A DNA stretch of 32,967 nt from Pseudomonas folii (GTDB taxonomy: Bacteria > Pseudomonadota > Gammaproteobacteria > Pseudomonadales > Pseudomonadaceae). The position numbers and the translations under genes were made by a program. This document shows, piece after piece, positions 6,561 through 14,710 of the stretch (the stretch's first letter is position 1; each line of letters starts with the position of its first letter). The notes beneath the pieces were generated by a model. The model saw only the letters and a list, made by a program, of their open reading frames with translations. It was not told the origin of the DNA and did not search any database. The stretch is taken from positions 1 to 32,967 of the forward strand of contig NZ_JACONW010000061.1 in NCBI RefSeq assembly GCF_014357575.1. Reading direction: 5' to 3'.

Positions 6561-8426
6561 TCAGGCGTTCAGCTCGGCGACACTCAGCTTGCGCAACAGG
6601 TCGCGCTTTTTGCTGCGATGTCCCTGCATACGCACCAATAAATCGTCCAGCGTACCCATGGCTTCCAGAATGTGCGGGCCTTTGTTGAGCATCACACATT
6701 CAGCTCGCACGCCCATCGCCGCATCGGTAATTTCGGCGCGGGTTGCAGCGCCAGTCTTGGCGAGGGTGTCCAGCACCTGAGTTGCCCAGATCACGGGGAC
6801 ATGGGCCGCCTCGCAAATACAAAGGATTTCCTCCTGCAACTCCGCGGTTCTTTCAAAACCGTTTTCTACCGCCAGATCCCCCCGGGCAATCATCACACCC
6901 AGCCGCGGATTCTGCATGCCTGCCAGCAATAAGGCAGCCAGGCTTTCGAATCCGCGCCGCGTCTCGATTTTCAAGACAACGCCCAGATGCTCGGCGTCAA
7001 GGCGCGTCAAATGCGCCAGAAGTGATTTGACGTCCTCAGGAGTGTTAACGAACGACAACTCCACCACATCCGCATGCTGGGCGGCGAACGCAAGTGCCTC
7101 GAGGTCCTCGGGCGACAGAGCGTCGAGTTGCAGCTCGCTGTCGGGCAGATTGATGCCCTTGTCGCTTTTCAGTTTGGCTCCGCCCGGCGCATGGGTAATA
7201 CGGACGGTAACGACGTCGGCCTGGACTGACTGGATACGCCCACCGATTTTTCCGTCGTCAAACCAGACCGGTTCGTTGGCGCGCAGGTCCTTGAAAACCT
7301 CAGGCAACGTGCACCCGATACGCGCCGGGGTCAGGACCTTGCCGGTGGTATCCATCACTGCTGGATGGCCATGACTGGCATCGGCACTCAGCAGTAAAAC
7401 ATCCCCTTCGTTGAGGACAATGCTTTGCTCCCGAGGCGGCACGCCGGTGATACGTTCTGACTTCGGGCGACCCCGATGTTTTTTCAATTGCAGCTCTATA
7501 CCGGGAATCATGTAGGTGGTCTTGCGCAATTCTGCCCGACAGCCTTGCCCGGTGACTTCAACGATCGACAATGAACGACTTGAATCCCTCGCGTCCCTGA
7601 ACGCAAGCTCATCACTGACCTGCAACTGCTTTAACCATTTTCCCGGCATCTGCAAACAATAGTCATCGTCCGAAAAGACCTCCGGCTCTTCGGCAAGCCA
7701 GACTTGAGCGGCGGTCACGATGCGTCCAAACTCATCACGTTGCGGGCGGAGTTTTAACACTGCGGGCCCGGGCTGTATCTGTCCCGTGCGCAACTTCGGC
7801 CCTGCAAGGTCCATCATCACCTGGCAGGTTCTGCCGACCTTGGCAGCGGCGCTGCGACCATGCTCAATCATTTTTAGCCAGGTAGCCGGGTCATCGTGAG
7901 CGCAGTTGATGCGTTGACAATCCATGCCTGCCTGCACCAGCTCACGCACCATGGAAGGATTGGTCGCGGCCTCCTGAGGCATGGTCACCATGATGCGTAC
8001 GCCACGCTCTGGCGCTGGCCCGCCGAACAACTGGTCTGCATGCAGGTTCAGGAGCTTTTCCCCTGTCCGGTCCACCAGGCTTCCGGAATTCTCTTCAAGC
8101 TCGGCGCCGGGAAGCAAGCGCTTCAGGACATCAATCACCCTGTCGACCGATGCGAGCGTATTGGCTTCACAGCGTCCCAGGGAAGAAAGGCCCAGCCCGG
8201 ACAACTGCTGTTGCAGAGGGCGAATATCATGGCGGCGCAACGCGAGATAACCCAGCAAGTTGCGGGCACTGTCCAGATAATCAGGATGCACTTGCATGCT
8301 TTCGATGGGCGTCCGGGCAGCGGCCTCCATTTTGACTCGCAAAAAAGACAGACGCTTGAGCGCGGCTCGTATTTGCTGCTCATCCAACACGTTGAAGTCG
8401 GTTTCTATAATTGTCATGGCGGGCAC
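6561..8426 (-). CDS. Pyruvate-kinase-like protein with N-terminal extension
   Basis: The 621-aa protein contains the pyruvate kinase barrel: QRINCAHDD (about 171-179, in place of RxNxSHG), MMDLAGPKLRTG (204-215), the catalytic lysine in LKIETRRGF (Lys486), VMIARGDLAVENGF (511-524) and VIWATQVLDTL (545-555), then RAEITDAA and VMLNKG. Residues 1-140 are an unrelated, mostly helical extension. The inserted domain is larger than normal (about 220-430). The protein stops soon after the barrel, so the C-terminal allosteric domain is absent. It should bind PEP/pyruvate, but its true reaction is uncertain. The start is GTG at 8426 or ATG at 8417. It is transcribed divergently from the AEC permease gene. 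Confidence 0.82.
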   Translation of the reverse strand: MPAMTIIETDFNVLDEQQIRAALKRLSFLRVKMEAAARTPIESMQVHPDYLDSARNLLGYLALRRHDIRPLQQQLSGLGLSSLGRCEANTLASVDRVIDVLKRLLPGAELEENSGSLVDRTGEKLLNLHADQLFGGPAPERGVRIMVTMPQEAATNPSMVRELVQAGMDCQRINCAHDDPATWLKMIEHGRSAAAKVGRTCQVMMDLAGPKLRTGQIQPGPAVLKLRPQRDEFGRIVTAAQVWLAEEPEVFSDDDYCLQMPGKWLKQLQVSDELAFRDARDSSRSLSIVEVTGQGCRAELRKTTYMIPGIELQLKKHRGRPKSERITGVPPREQSIVLNEGDVLLLSADASHGHPAVMDTTGKVLTPARIGCTLPEVFKDLRANEPVWFDDGKIGGRIQSVQADVVTVRITHAPGGAKLKSDKGINLPDSELQLDALSPEDLEALAFAAQHADVVELSFVNTPEDVKSLLAHLTRLDAEHLGVVLKIETRRGFESLAALLLAGMQNPRLGVMIARGDLAVENGFERTAELQEEILCICEAAHVPVIWATQVLDTLAKTGAATRAEITDAAMGVRAECVMLNKGPHILEAMGTLDDLLVRMQGHRSKKRDLLRKLSVAELNA

Positions 8427-8637
8427 TCGCTTCGAATGGAGACCATTGCGGTCCGTCAGACAAGCACCTGGACCAGCGCAATGTGCGGACTTAAAGGCTA
8501 AGGCTCGATTGTGACGATCTGCTTACTGTGGACGGCGAGCAGATGGACGGCCTGCGCAGCAGGGAAAATAGATTGGACGCTAACGATTTTCGTGCTTAAC
8601 CTTGCCCGCCTGTTTGCGCGCAACGGGTCGGGCCTGA

Positions 8638-9573
8638 ATGTTTGCTGTTCTCAATATATTGCTACCGATTTTCGCCCTGATCCTGCTGGGGTTCATCTGC
8701 CGCCGCACGAACCGCCTTGGCCCGAATGCCGCTTCGGAAATCAACCGGATGGTGGTATGGCTGTGTTTACCGGCGCTGCTCTTCAGTGTTACGGCGACAT
8801 CGACCTGGGAGCAGATCTGGCATCCGGGGTTCGTCATCGGCTTTACGTTGAGCACCTTGTCGGTGTTCGTCATCACCCTCCTGCTACGCTGGAAGAAAGG
8901 CACCCATCTGGCCGATGCGAGCATCGACGCACTCGGTGGCTCCTATGCCAATGCGGGTTATATCGGTATCCCGCTGTGCGTGATGGTGCTCGGCCAGGAA
9001 GGACTGCAACCGGCGCTGGTCGGGGCGCTTCTGGTGGTTTGCGTGTTATTTGGCCTGGCGCTGGTCTGTGTGGAAGTCGGACTGCAAACCGAGCGCAAGC
9101 CGCACCGCATTGCCTTGAAAGTGTTTCTGGCGCTGGTGAAAAACCCTCTTGTGGTGTCTCCGATCCTCGGCGCGTTATGGGCCAGCAGCGGCGCGCCCTT
9201 ACCCGGGGCACTGGAAAAACTGCTCAGCCTCCTGGGTGCGGCGACCAGCCCCTGCGCACTGGTCGCGCTTGGTTTGTTCCTCGCCGAAAAACAGCAAGGC
9301 ACACGTGAAGGAACGTCGCTGCTGGTCCTGATCAAGCTGATCGGCCACCCGCTGCTGACCTGGGTGCTGGTGTTCCATGTATTCGATGTGCCGCTGCTAT
9401 GGGCCAATGCCGCCCTGCTGCTCAGCGCACTGCCCACCGGCACAGGCCCGTTCATGCTGGCTGAGTACTACAAGCGCGAAGCGTCACTGGTATCGAGCAC
9501 GATTCTGGTGTCGACCCTGGGTTCGCTCGTGACGCTGTCGATCTGCCTGTACGTGATCAGTCATCCGGGGTGA
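8638..9573 (+). CDS. AEC family (auxin efflux carrier-type) transporter
   Basis: The 311-aa inner-membrane protein has about ten hydrophobic segments in two groups of five, the AEC layout. The N-terminus MFAVLNILLPIFALILLGF and the conserved NRMVVWLCLPALLF helix (about 37-50) fit, as does the DALGGSYANAGYIGIPL stretch (about 98-114). C-terminal HPLLTWVLVF and ALPTGTGPFMLAEYY are also typical. Bacterial members move small carboxylates such as malate or malonate, but the substrate is not readable here. No strong Shine-Dalgarno precedes the ATG. A gap of 65 nt separates it from the methyltransferase gene. Confidence 0.87.
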   Translation: MFAVLNILLPIFALILLGFICRRTNRLGPNAASEINRMVVWLCLPALLFSVTATSTWEQIWHPGFVIGFTLSTLSVFVITLLLRWKKGTHLADASIDALGGSYANAGYIGIPLCVMVLGQEGLQPALVGALLVVCVLFGLALVCVEVGLQTERKPHRIALKVFLALVKNPLVVSPILGALWASSGAPLPGALEKLLSLLGAATSPCALVALGLFLAEKQQGTREGTSLLVLIKLIGHPLLTWVLVFHVFDVPLLWANAALLLSALPTGTGPFMLAEYYKREASLVSSTILVSTLGSLVTLSICLYVISHPG

Positions 9574-9638
9574 CGTCGCTGCCCGTCCGGCGTCGATAAC
9601 GTTTAACATGTCGCGCCCTTTCGCCACTGATTGCCGTC

Positions 9639-10595
9639 ATGACCCCAGAAGCACTCGCCATCCTCAACCAGCATCTGCTGGATGCCCTGCAAACCGCGCC
9701 CGATGAAACCCGCCGTCTGTTTCATGGCCGAGGCCGCGTCTGGCCAGGACTTGAGCAGGTGACGGTCGACTGGATGCAAGGCGTGGTGCTGGTCTCGCTG
9801 TTCCGTGAGCCCGCAAAGACCGAGCTTGAAGCGCTGACCCGTCTGCTGCTGGAACTGACCCGCACACCGCAATGGCTGAACAGCCAGGCACATACCTTAT
9901 TGCTGCAACACCGCTACTTGCCGGAAAGCACAACCGAGTGGCTGCTGGGTGAGCGGGTGGAAGAATGGCAGATCACTGAAAGCGGCCTGCACTTCAAAGT
10001 AGATCTGGGCAGGAAGCAGAACTGCGGCCTGTTTCTGGACATGCGTTACGGGCGCGACTGGGTGCGTGCCAACGCGCAGGGCAAACGGATACTGAACCTG
10101 TTTGCCTACACCTGTGGCTTTTCCGTCGCGGCCATCGCAGGCGGTGCCGAACAAGTGATCAATCTCGACATGTCCCGGGCCGCACTCACCCGCGGTCGTG
10201 AGAACCACCGCCTCAATCAACACGACTTGCGCAAAGTCAGCTTTCTGGATCACGAGTTGTTCAAGTCCTGGGGCAAGGTCAAAAAATCCGGGCCTTATGA
10301 CCTCGTTATTATTGACCCGCCCTCCTTCCAGCGCGGTAGCTTCCTGCTCGACAAGGATTACCAGAAAGTGCTGCGACGCATGCCCGAGCTGCTGGTGCCG
10401 GGCGGCCAGGTGCTGGCTTGCATGAATGAACCGAGCCTGGGCTCCAGCTTCCTGATCGACCACACCGCCATTGAAGCGCCAAACCTGCGCTTCGAACAAC
10501 GTCTGGCCAATCCACCGGAGTTCCGTGACGCCGAGGTCGAAGGTGGATTAAAGGCACTGCTCTTTACGGACGTGTCTGAAACTGCAGAGATATAA
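9639..10595 (+). CDS. RlmI-like class I SAM-dependent methyltransferase
   Basis: The 318-aa protein has a family-specific N-terminal region (about 1-115), then a SAM-binding Rossmann domain. Motif I is ILNLFAYTCGFSVAAIAGG (151-169), the acidic residue after strand 2 is in VINLDMSRAAL (about 173-183), and motif IV is DLVIIDPPSFQRG (221-233). DPPSF is typical of the RlmI/RlmK-type RNA methyltransferase group. It lacks the N-terminal PUA domain of RlmI itself, so the target (rRNA or another molecule) is open. It is cytosolic. The start is ATG at 9639 with a weak ribosome binding site. Confidence 0.83.
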   Translation: MTPEALAILNQHLLDALQTAPDETRRLFHGRGRVWPGLEQVTVDWMQGVVLVSLFREPAKTELEALTRLLLELTRTPQWLNSQAHTLLLQHRYLPESTTEWLLGERVEEWQITESGLHFKVDLGRKQNCGLFLDMRYGRDWVRANAQGKRILNLFAYTCGFSVAAIAGGAEQVINLDMSRAALTRGRENHRLNQHDLRKVSFLDHELFKSWGKVKKSGPYDLVIIDPPSFQRGSFLLDKDYQKVLRRMPELLVPGGQVLACMNEPSLGSSFLIDHTAIEAPNLRFEQRLANPPEFRDAEVEGGLKALLFTDVSETAEI

Positions 10596-10735
10596 TATAA
10601 CTTTTTATTAATTAGTTAGCTTTACAACGTTAAGCTCAGCAAAAAGGATCCAGTCGATGTTTAATGGCGTCAAATAACCACCTGTTTACGCCCTTAAAGT
10701 TTCAGTGTTAAACGCCGATGGACTTGAATAACCAG

Positions 10736-10769
10736 ACCTGTGTAAACAACAAAACTTTTCTACACAGGT
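10736..10769. promoter_or_regulatory. 9-bp perfect inverted repeat upstream of the chemoreceptor
   Basis: ACCTGTGTA (10736-10744) and TACACAGGT (10761-10769) are exact inverted copies separated by 16 A-rich bases. A run of six T follows shortly after (10775-10780), so it could be a long-loop terminator for the methyltransferase gene 140 nt upstream. It could equally be a dimer operator about 100 nt before the chemoreceptor start. The 10596-10735 stretch is AT-rich and looks like promoter DNA. Confidence 0.45.
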
Positions 10770-10872
10770 GATGGTTTTTTCACACATTGGCGCCTACAGT
10801 GATATCAAGTCGCCAGCAGCTAGATCAGTTGAATCTCAGCTATCGCAGCGTGGCGATTCGAGGTATCTCGGT

Positions 10873-12495
10873 ATGAAAACAAGAAATATAAAACTGACCA
10901 CCAGAGCCCTGTTCAGCTTCGGCATCATTTGTCTTCTCTTGATCGGCCTTGGCGCCGCCTCGCTGTTCAAGATGGATGACATTCACGACTCCGCCTCCGA
11001 CCTGCAGAAAAACTGGCTGCCCAGCGTCAGACAGGCCGGTCGGATCGAGACTGCGATGCTTCTGTATCGTCTGGACGCCAGACGATTTGTCATGGACGAC
11101 GCACGCCTGGGCGAAGCGTCGATCAAGAAAATCAATCAACTTAAAGCCAACTTGAGCAAAGCCACACAAGACTATGCGCCTATGGTCGGCGACGCCGCCG
11201 AGCGAGAACTGTTCAATAAGGTCTCGGCCAACGTCAGTGCCTATCAGGGCAAAATCGACGAACTGATGGAGTTAAGTAAAACCCGCACCTATCAGGAAAT
11301 GGCGGTATTCATCCAGGACACTTCCAAGCCTCAGGCAGTGGCGCTGCAAAGCGCTATTGAAGAGCTGATTGGCGTTAACGAAAAAGGGGCGGAGCAATCC
11401 GGATCAATCGCGGATGAAAGTTTTATCAGCGGCCGTTATATCTCAATGATATTCATTGTTATCGCCGTTATCGTTACTGTACTTGTAGCCGTGGCCTTTA
11501 CCCGAAGTATTACCCAGCCTATTCAAACCCTGCTGATCACCACCCGGAAAATTGCCGACGGCGATCTACGCACCACGGTCGAAATCAGCGGCGCGGATGA
11601 AATGACCGAGTTGCAAACCGCTACTGCGACCATGCTGGCGAATCTCAAAGGGACGATTCAGCATATCTCCGACTCATCGGGACAACTCGCCTCGGCGGCG
11701 GAAGAAATGAGCTCGATCACCAAAGAGTCCAATGCCGGTATCCAACGACAAAGCATGGAAACCGAGCAGGCGGCCACCGCGGTCAACCAGATGACTGCCG
11801 CAGTTGAGGAAGTCGCCCGCAATGCGGTCGCTGCCTCTCAGTCAACCCAGGCATCAGAGCGCTCGGCAAAGACCGGACAGGAGCGCGTCAGCCAGACCAT
11901 CGCCTCGCTGGAAAAACTCAGCACTACAGTCGAACGTACCGGCCTTGAAGTCGAAGGCCTGGCGAACCAGGCACAGCACATCGCCAAAGTACTGGACGTG
12001 ATTGGCTCCATTGCCGAACAGACCAACCTGCTGGCTTTGAACGCCGCTATCGAGGCCGCCCGGGCAGGCGAGCAAGGCCGAGGGTTTGCCGTGGTGGCGG
12101 ATGAAGTCCGCGCACTCGCCCACAGAACGCAAACGTCCACCCGGGAAATCGAGCAGATGATCCAGGGCATTCAAAAAGACTCGACCCTGGCAGTACAGTC
12201 AATGAAACAAAGCACACTTGAAGCCGGGTCGACATTGAAGATTGCCCATGAGGCCGGTGTCGCAATCAAAGAAATCACAGCGGCAATTTCCCACATCAAC
12301 GAAAGAAACATGCTGATTGCCACAGCCTCAGAACAACAGGCGCAAGTCGCCCGCTCGGTTGATCAGAACCTGGTGAGCATTCGCGACCTGTCCTCACAAA
12401 GCTCATCTGCGGCCAGTCAGACCTCACTGGCCAGCAACGAGCTGTCGCAACTGGCCGTAGGCCTCAATCGTCTGGTCGCGAGGTTTTCGGTGTAG
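10873..12495 (+). CDS. Methyl-accepting chemotaxis protein
   Basis: The 540-aa chemoreceptor has TM1 (about 11-31), a periplasmic four-helix-bundle sensor (about 32-188), TM2 (189-209), a HAMP domain (about 211-263) and the cytoplasmic signalling coiled coil. The near-invariant tip runs from AEQTNLLALNAAIEAARAGE (381-400) through FAVVADEVRALAHRTQ and binds CheA/CheW. The C-terminus ends in ARFSV with no CheR-binding pentapeptide. I chose ATG at 10873 because GAGGT (10859-10863) precedes it and TM1 follows at once; the frame open from 10768 would add 35 residues before TM1. The ligand is unknown. An HD-GYP gene follows after 75 nt in the same direction. Confidence 0.93.
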   Translation: MKTRNIKLTTRALFSFGIICLLLIGLGAASLFKMDDIHDSASDLQKNWLPSVRQAGRIETAMLLYRLDARRFVMDDARLGEASIKKINQLKANLSKATQDYAPMVGDAAERELFNKVSANVSAYQGKIDELMELSKTRTYQEMAVFIQDTSKPQAVALQSAIEELIGVNEKGAEQSGSIADESFISGRYISMIFIVIAVIVTVLVAVAFTRSITQPIQTLLITTRKIADGDLRTTVEISGADEMTELQTATATMLANLKGTIQHISDSSGQLASAAEEMSSITKESNAGIQRQSMETEQAATAVNQMTAAVEEVARNAVAASQSTQASERSAKTGQERVSQTIASLEKLSTTVERTGLEVEGLANQAQHIAKVLDVIGSIAEQTNLLALNAAIEAARAGEQGRGFAVVADEVRALAHRTQTSTREIEQMIQGIQKDSTLAVQSMKQSTLEAGSTLKIAHEAGVAIKEITAAISHINERNMLIATASEQQAQVARSVDQNLVSIRDLSSQSSSAASQTSLASNELSQLAVGLNRLVARFSV

Positions 12496-12570
12496 CAACT
12501 GCGGGAAAGCGCGATCAGTGCCGAAGGCCTGATTGCGAACTTCAGCCATAACAAAAAGAGAGTCACTATC

Positions 12571-13803
12571 GTGCTGAAACATATCTCTGTGGCCGAGCTA
12601 CGCCTCGGCATGTACGTACACGAATTCTGCGGCTCAGGGATAGAGCAGTCATTCTGGAAAAACGGATTCATGCTCTCCAACGAGCATGATCTGCAACGCA
12701 TCCTCGACGCAAAAGTCGCGGAGCTCTGGATTGATGACAGTCGTGGTGTCAGCCCTGTACCCGCCGCGCCTGTTCAATCAGATCCCGCACTGCCGATCAG
12801 CCTGCAAAACATCGCTAATAAACCTATTCCACACCGGGTCGCGCTGAATCAGGAAATTTCCCGATCGCTCAAGCTGTGTGCTCATTCCAGAACAGCGGTC
12901 GAGAAGATGTTCAGCGATTTGCGCATGGGCAAGATCATTGAAACTGAGCAGGTCAGCGAGCTGGTCGAGGAAATCTCCGACTCGCTTTCCCGGCACCCCG
13001 ATGCCTTGATCAGCCTCGCACGTCTCAAGACCTGTGATGAATACACTTACATGCATTCGGTCGCAGTCTGCGCACTGATGATCGCCCTCGCCCGCCAGCT
13101 TGGACTTCCGCCTGCTTTGGTTCACGAAGCAGGTATCGCTGGTCTCATGCATGACGTCGGTAAAGTCGTGATCCCGCTGACTATCCTCAACAAACCTGGC
13201 GCGCTCAGCGATGAGGAGTTCGAGACCATGCGCAGTCACTCGCAGTGCGGGACCAATATGTTGAGGCAAAGCCAGCACTTCAGCCCTCGGGTCCTGGACG
13301 TTTGCCTGCATCATCATGAAAAAATCGACGGCACCGGCTATCCCCACAGGCTGGCCGGTAGTCAGATCAGCCTGTTCGCCCGGATGGGCGCCGTGTGTGA
13401 TGTCTATGACGCGGTAACTTCGGACCGCCCCTATAAAGAAGCCTGGGGTCCGGCTGATGCCATCCATCGCATGGCCCAGTGGCAGGGGCATTTTGACGAA
13501 AAGGTGTTTCAGGCCTTCGTCAAATGCGTGGGCATATACCCGGTCGGCGCATTGGTCCGCCTCCAAAGCGGACGTATTGGAGTGGTCACCGAACAGCATG
13601 AAAAATCGCTGCTCACGCCCAGGGTTCGGGTGTTCTTCTGCGCCAACAGCAATCAGCACATTGCGCAAACCACCCTCAATCTCGCTGCACTGGTGGGCCA
13701 GGATCGCATCGTGGGTCGCGAATCAGCGAAGGAATGGGGATTCAGTAATCTGGATGAGTTGTGGTTAGAGTCGAGCGTGGGGGGTAAGTCGAATTGTGGC
13801 TAG
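12571..13803 (+). CDS. HD-GYP domain cyclic-di-GMP phosphodiesterase (DUF3391 type)
   Basis: The 410-aa protein starts with the DUF3391 domain (about 1-60; ISVAELRLGMYVHEF and the LWID segment), as in PA4108-type proteins. A linker leads to an HD-GYP domain (about 145-320). The catalytic HD is in GLMHDVGKVVIP (His194/Asp195) and the GYP signature is HHEKIDGTGYP (248-258), both intact. It should hydrolyse c-di-GMP to pGpG/GMP in the cytosol. The start is GTG at 12571, with AAAAAGAGAG upstream. Its position 75 nt after a chemoreceptor suggests co-transcription and a link between taxis and c-di-GMP. A REP cluster follows. Confidence 0.92.
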   Translation: MLKHISVAELRLGMYVHEFCGSGIEQSFWKNGFMLSNEHDLQRILDAKVAELWIDDSRGVSPVPAAPVQSDPALPISLQNIANKPIPHRVALNQEISRSLKLCAHSRTAVEKMFSDLRMGKIIETEQVSELVEEISDSLSRHPDALISLARLKTCDEYTYMHSVAVCALMIALARQLGLPPALVHEAGIAGLMHDVGKVVIPLTILNKPGALSDEEFETMRSHSQCGTNMLRQSQHFSPRVLDVCLHHHEKIDGTGYPHRLAGSQISLFARMGAVCDVYDAVTSDRPYKEAWGPADAIHRMAQWQGHFDEKVFQAFVKCVGIYPVGALVRLQSGRIGVVTEQHEKSLLTPRVRVFFCANSNQHIAQTTLNLAALVGQDRIVGRESAKEWGFSNLDELWLESSVGGKSNCG

Positions 13804-13814
13804 CCCGCAAACTT

Positions 13815-13838
13815 TGTAGGAGCTGCCGGAGGCTGCGA
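13815..13838 (+). repeat. Single REP unit, class GTAGGAGCTGCCGAAGGCTG
   Basis: TGTAGGAGCTGCCGGAGGCT and four more bases form one REP arm without an inverted partner. It sits directly before a complete REPIN of another class. Confidence 0.75.
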
Positions 13839-13852
13839 AACCAATAGGCCCT

Positions 13853-13940
13853 GTTGGAGCGAGGCTTGCCCGCGAAGCGTTCGATGAGGTCTGTCAGGCA
13901 GATCGCGTCATCGTTCTTCGCGGGCAAGCCTTGCTCCAAC
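13853..13940. repeat. REPIN, class TTGGAGCGAGGCTTGCCCGC
   Basis: Arms at 13853-13877 and 13916-13940 are inverted copies with one mismatch. The doublet sits between the convergent HD-GYP and NTF2-like genes. The same class is found at 30284-30372. Confidence 0.9.
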
Positions 13941-13977
13941 GGACAGTGCAGTCATGAGAGCGGTGCTTACCCTCACA

Positions 13978-14412
13978 TCAGAACTTGAACGCCTGACGCC
14001 CGATCAGCAGCCACTTGCCGTCCTGCTTCTGCCAAATCTGGAAGTTTTCGATTTCAGTCGGGACAACCTTGCCGCTGTTCACAGCCTCTGCGGAAAAGTG
14101 GTTGCGAACCAGAGCGGTATCACCCGACAGAGTGATCTGCTGCTTCTGCATCTCAAGCCTGTTGAACGCGCTTTTGCCCGTTTCGATATCCGCGATAAAG
14201 GCTTTCTTGTCCTGAATGTTGCCGCTGGAATGCCCGTAAGTGAGGTTGTCAGCAGTCAGTGCCTGCAGTTGAGCAATATCCTTGTGCCACATGGCCTGAG
14301 TCAGTTTGTCGACAGCCTTCTCAACGTCAGCTTGATCCGAGGCATGAGCCGTAGCCGTGTAACCGCCGAACAGGCAGAGAAACGCAACGAGCAGCTTGAA
14401 ACGCTTGTTCAT
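13978..14412 (-). CDS. Secreted NTF2/SnoaL-like (DUF4440-type) protein
   Basis: The 144-aa protein has a signal peptide (residues 1-24, hydrophobic core LLVAFLCLFGGY, probable cleavage after AHA). The mature part resembles the small NTF2-like fold: helices VEKAVDKLTQAMWHKDIAQL, a LTADNLTYGHSSG strand-turn, and a terminal sheet with FQIWQKQDGKWLLIGRQ. Such proteins are periplasmic or exported and may bind or isomerise small molecules; the function is unknown. AAGGAATAAAC upstream of the ATG gives a good ribosome binding site. It lies downstream of mqo on the same strand but is separated by a terminator-like hairpin, so it probably has its own promoter. Confidence 0.78.
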   Translation of the reverse strand: MNKRFKLLVAFLCLFGGYTATAHASDQADVEKAVDKLTQAMWHKDIAQLQALTADNLTYGHSSGNIQDKKAFIADIETGKSAFNRLEMQKQQITLSGDTALVRNHFSAEAVNSGKVVPTEIENFQIWQKQDGKWLLIGRQAFKF

Positions 14413-14551
14413 GTTTATTCCTTGTTATTGTTTATTGGTAATGGAGGAAATCGCGCAAAAGACCGAGTTGTCTTATACGACGTCTTACAACATAGCTTAT
14501 TTATCAAATCAGGCAAACGAGATTTTCAAGCCGAAGGTATTAACCCTTAAT

Positions 14552-14569
14552 CCCATAATTAATTGTGGG
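14552..14569. promoter_or_regulatory. AT-rich near-palindrome upstream of the NTF2-like gene
   Basis: CCCATAATTAATTGTGGG is an 18-bp near-perfect palindrome with one mismatched pair. It lies about 140 nt upstream of the NTF2-like start and may be an operator. No regulator can be assigned. Confidence 0.25.
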
Positions 14570-14610
14570 TTTAGCACTCGCTTATAAATTTCATCTGGCC
14601 TGAAACGTAG

Positions 14611-14644
14611 AAACCCGGCACTGCAATTAAGCAGGGCCGGGTTT
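14611..14644 (-). terminator. Probable terminator after mqo
   Basis: AAACCCGGC (14611-14619) pairs with GCCGGGTTT (14636-14644). An inner CTGC/GCAG stem and an AATTAA loop follow after one mismatch. The hairpin lies about 65 nt beyond the mqo stop on the minus strand, and the stem ends in GGGTTTC in both directions, so it could act both ways. Confidence 0.7.
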
Positions 14645-14710
14645 CTTGTCGGGGGTTCAAGTGGTCGCTGCCGACCACATGAAAACCCACGCGTCTGACG
14701 ATAAGGCGTG

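Noticed and set aside
10596..10735. Possible c-di-GMP riboswitch before the chemoreceptor and HD-GYP genes
   Set aside because: I looked for the GEMM core and tetraloop-receptor pattern and did not find it; the region is simply AT-rich.
13954..14550. 198-aa open frame on the plus strand
   Set aside because: Antisense to the NTF2-like gene, which has a signal peptide and a good ribosome binding site; the antisense frame has neither.
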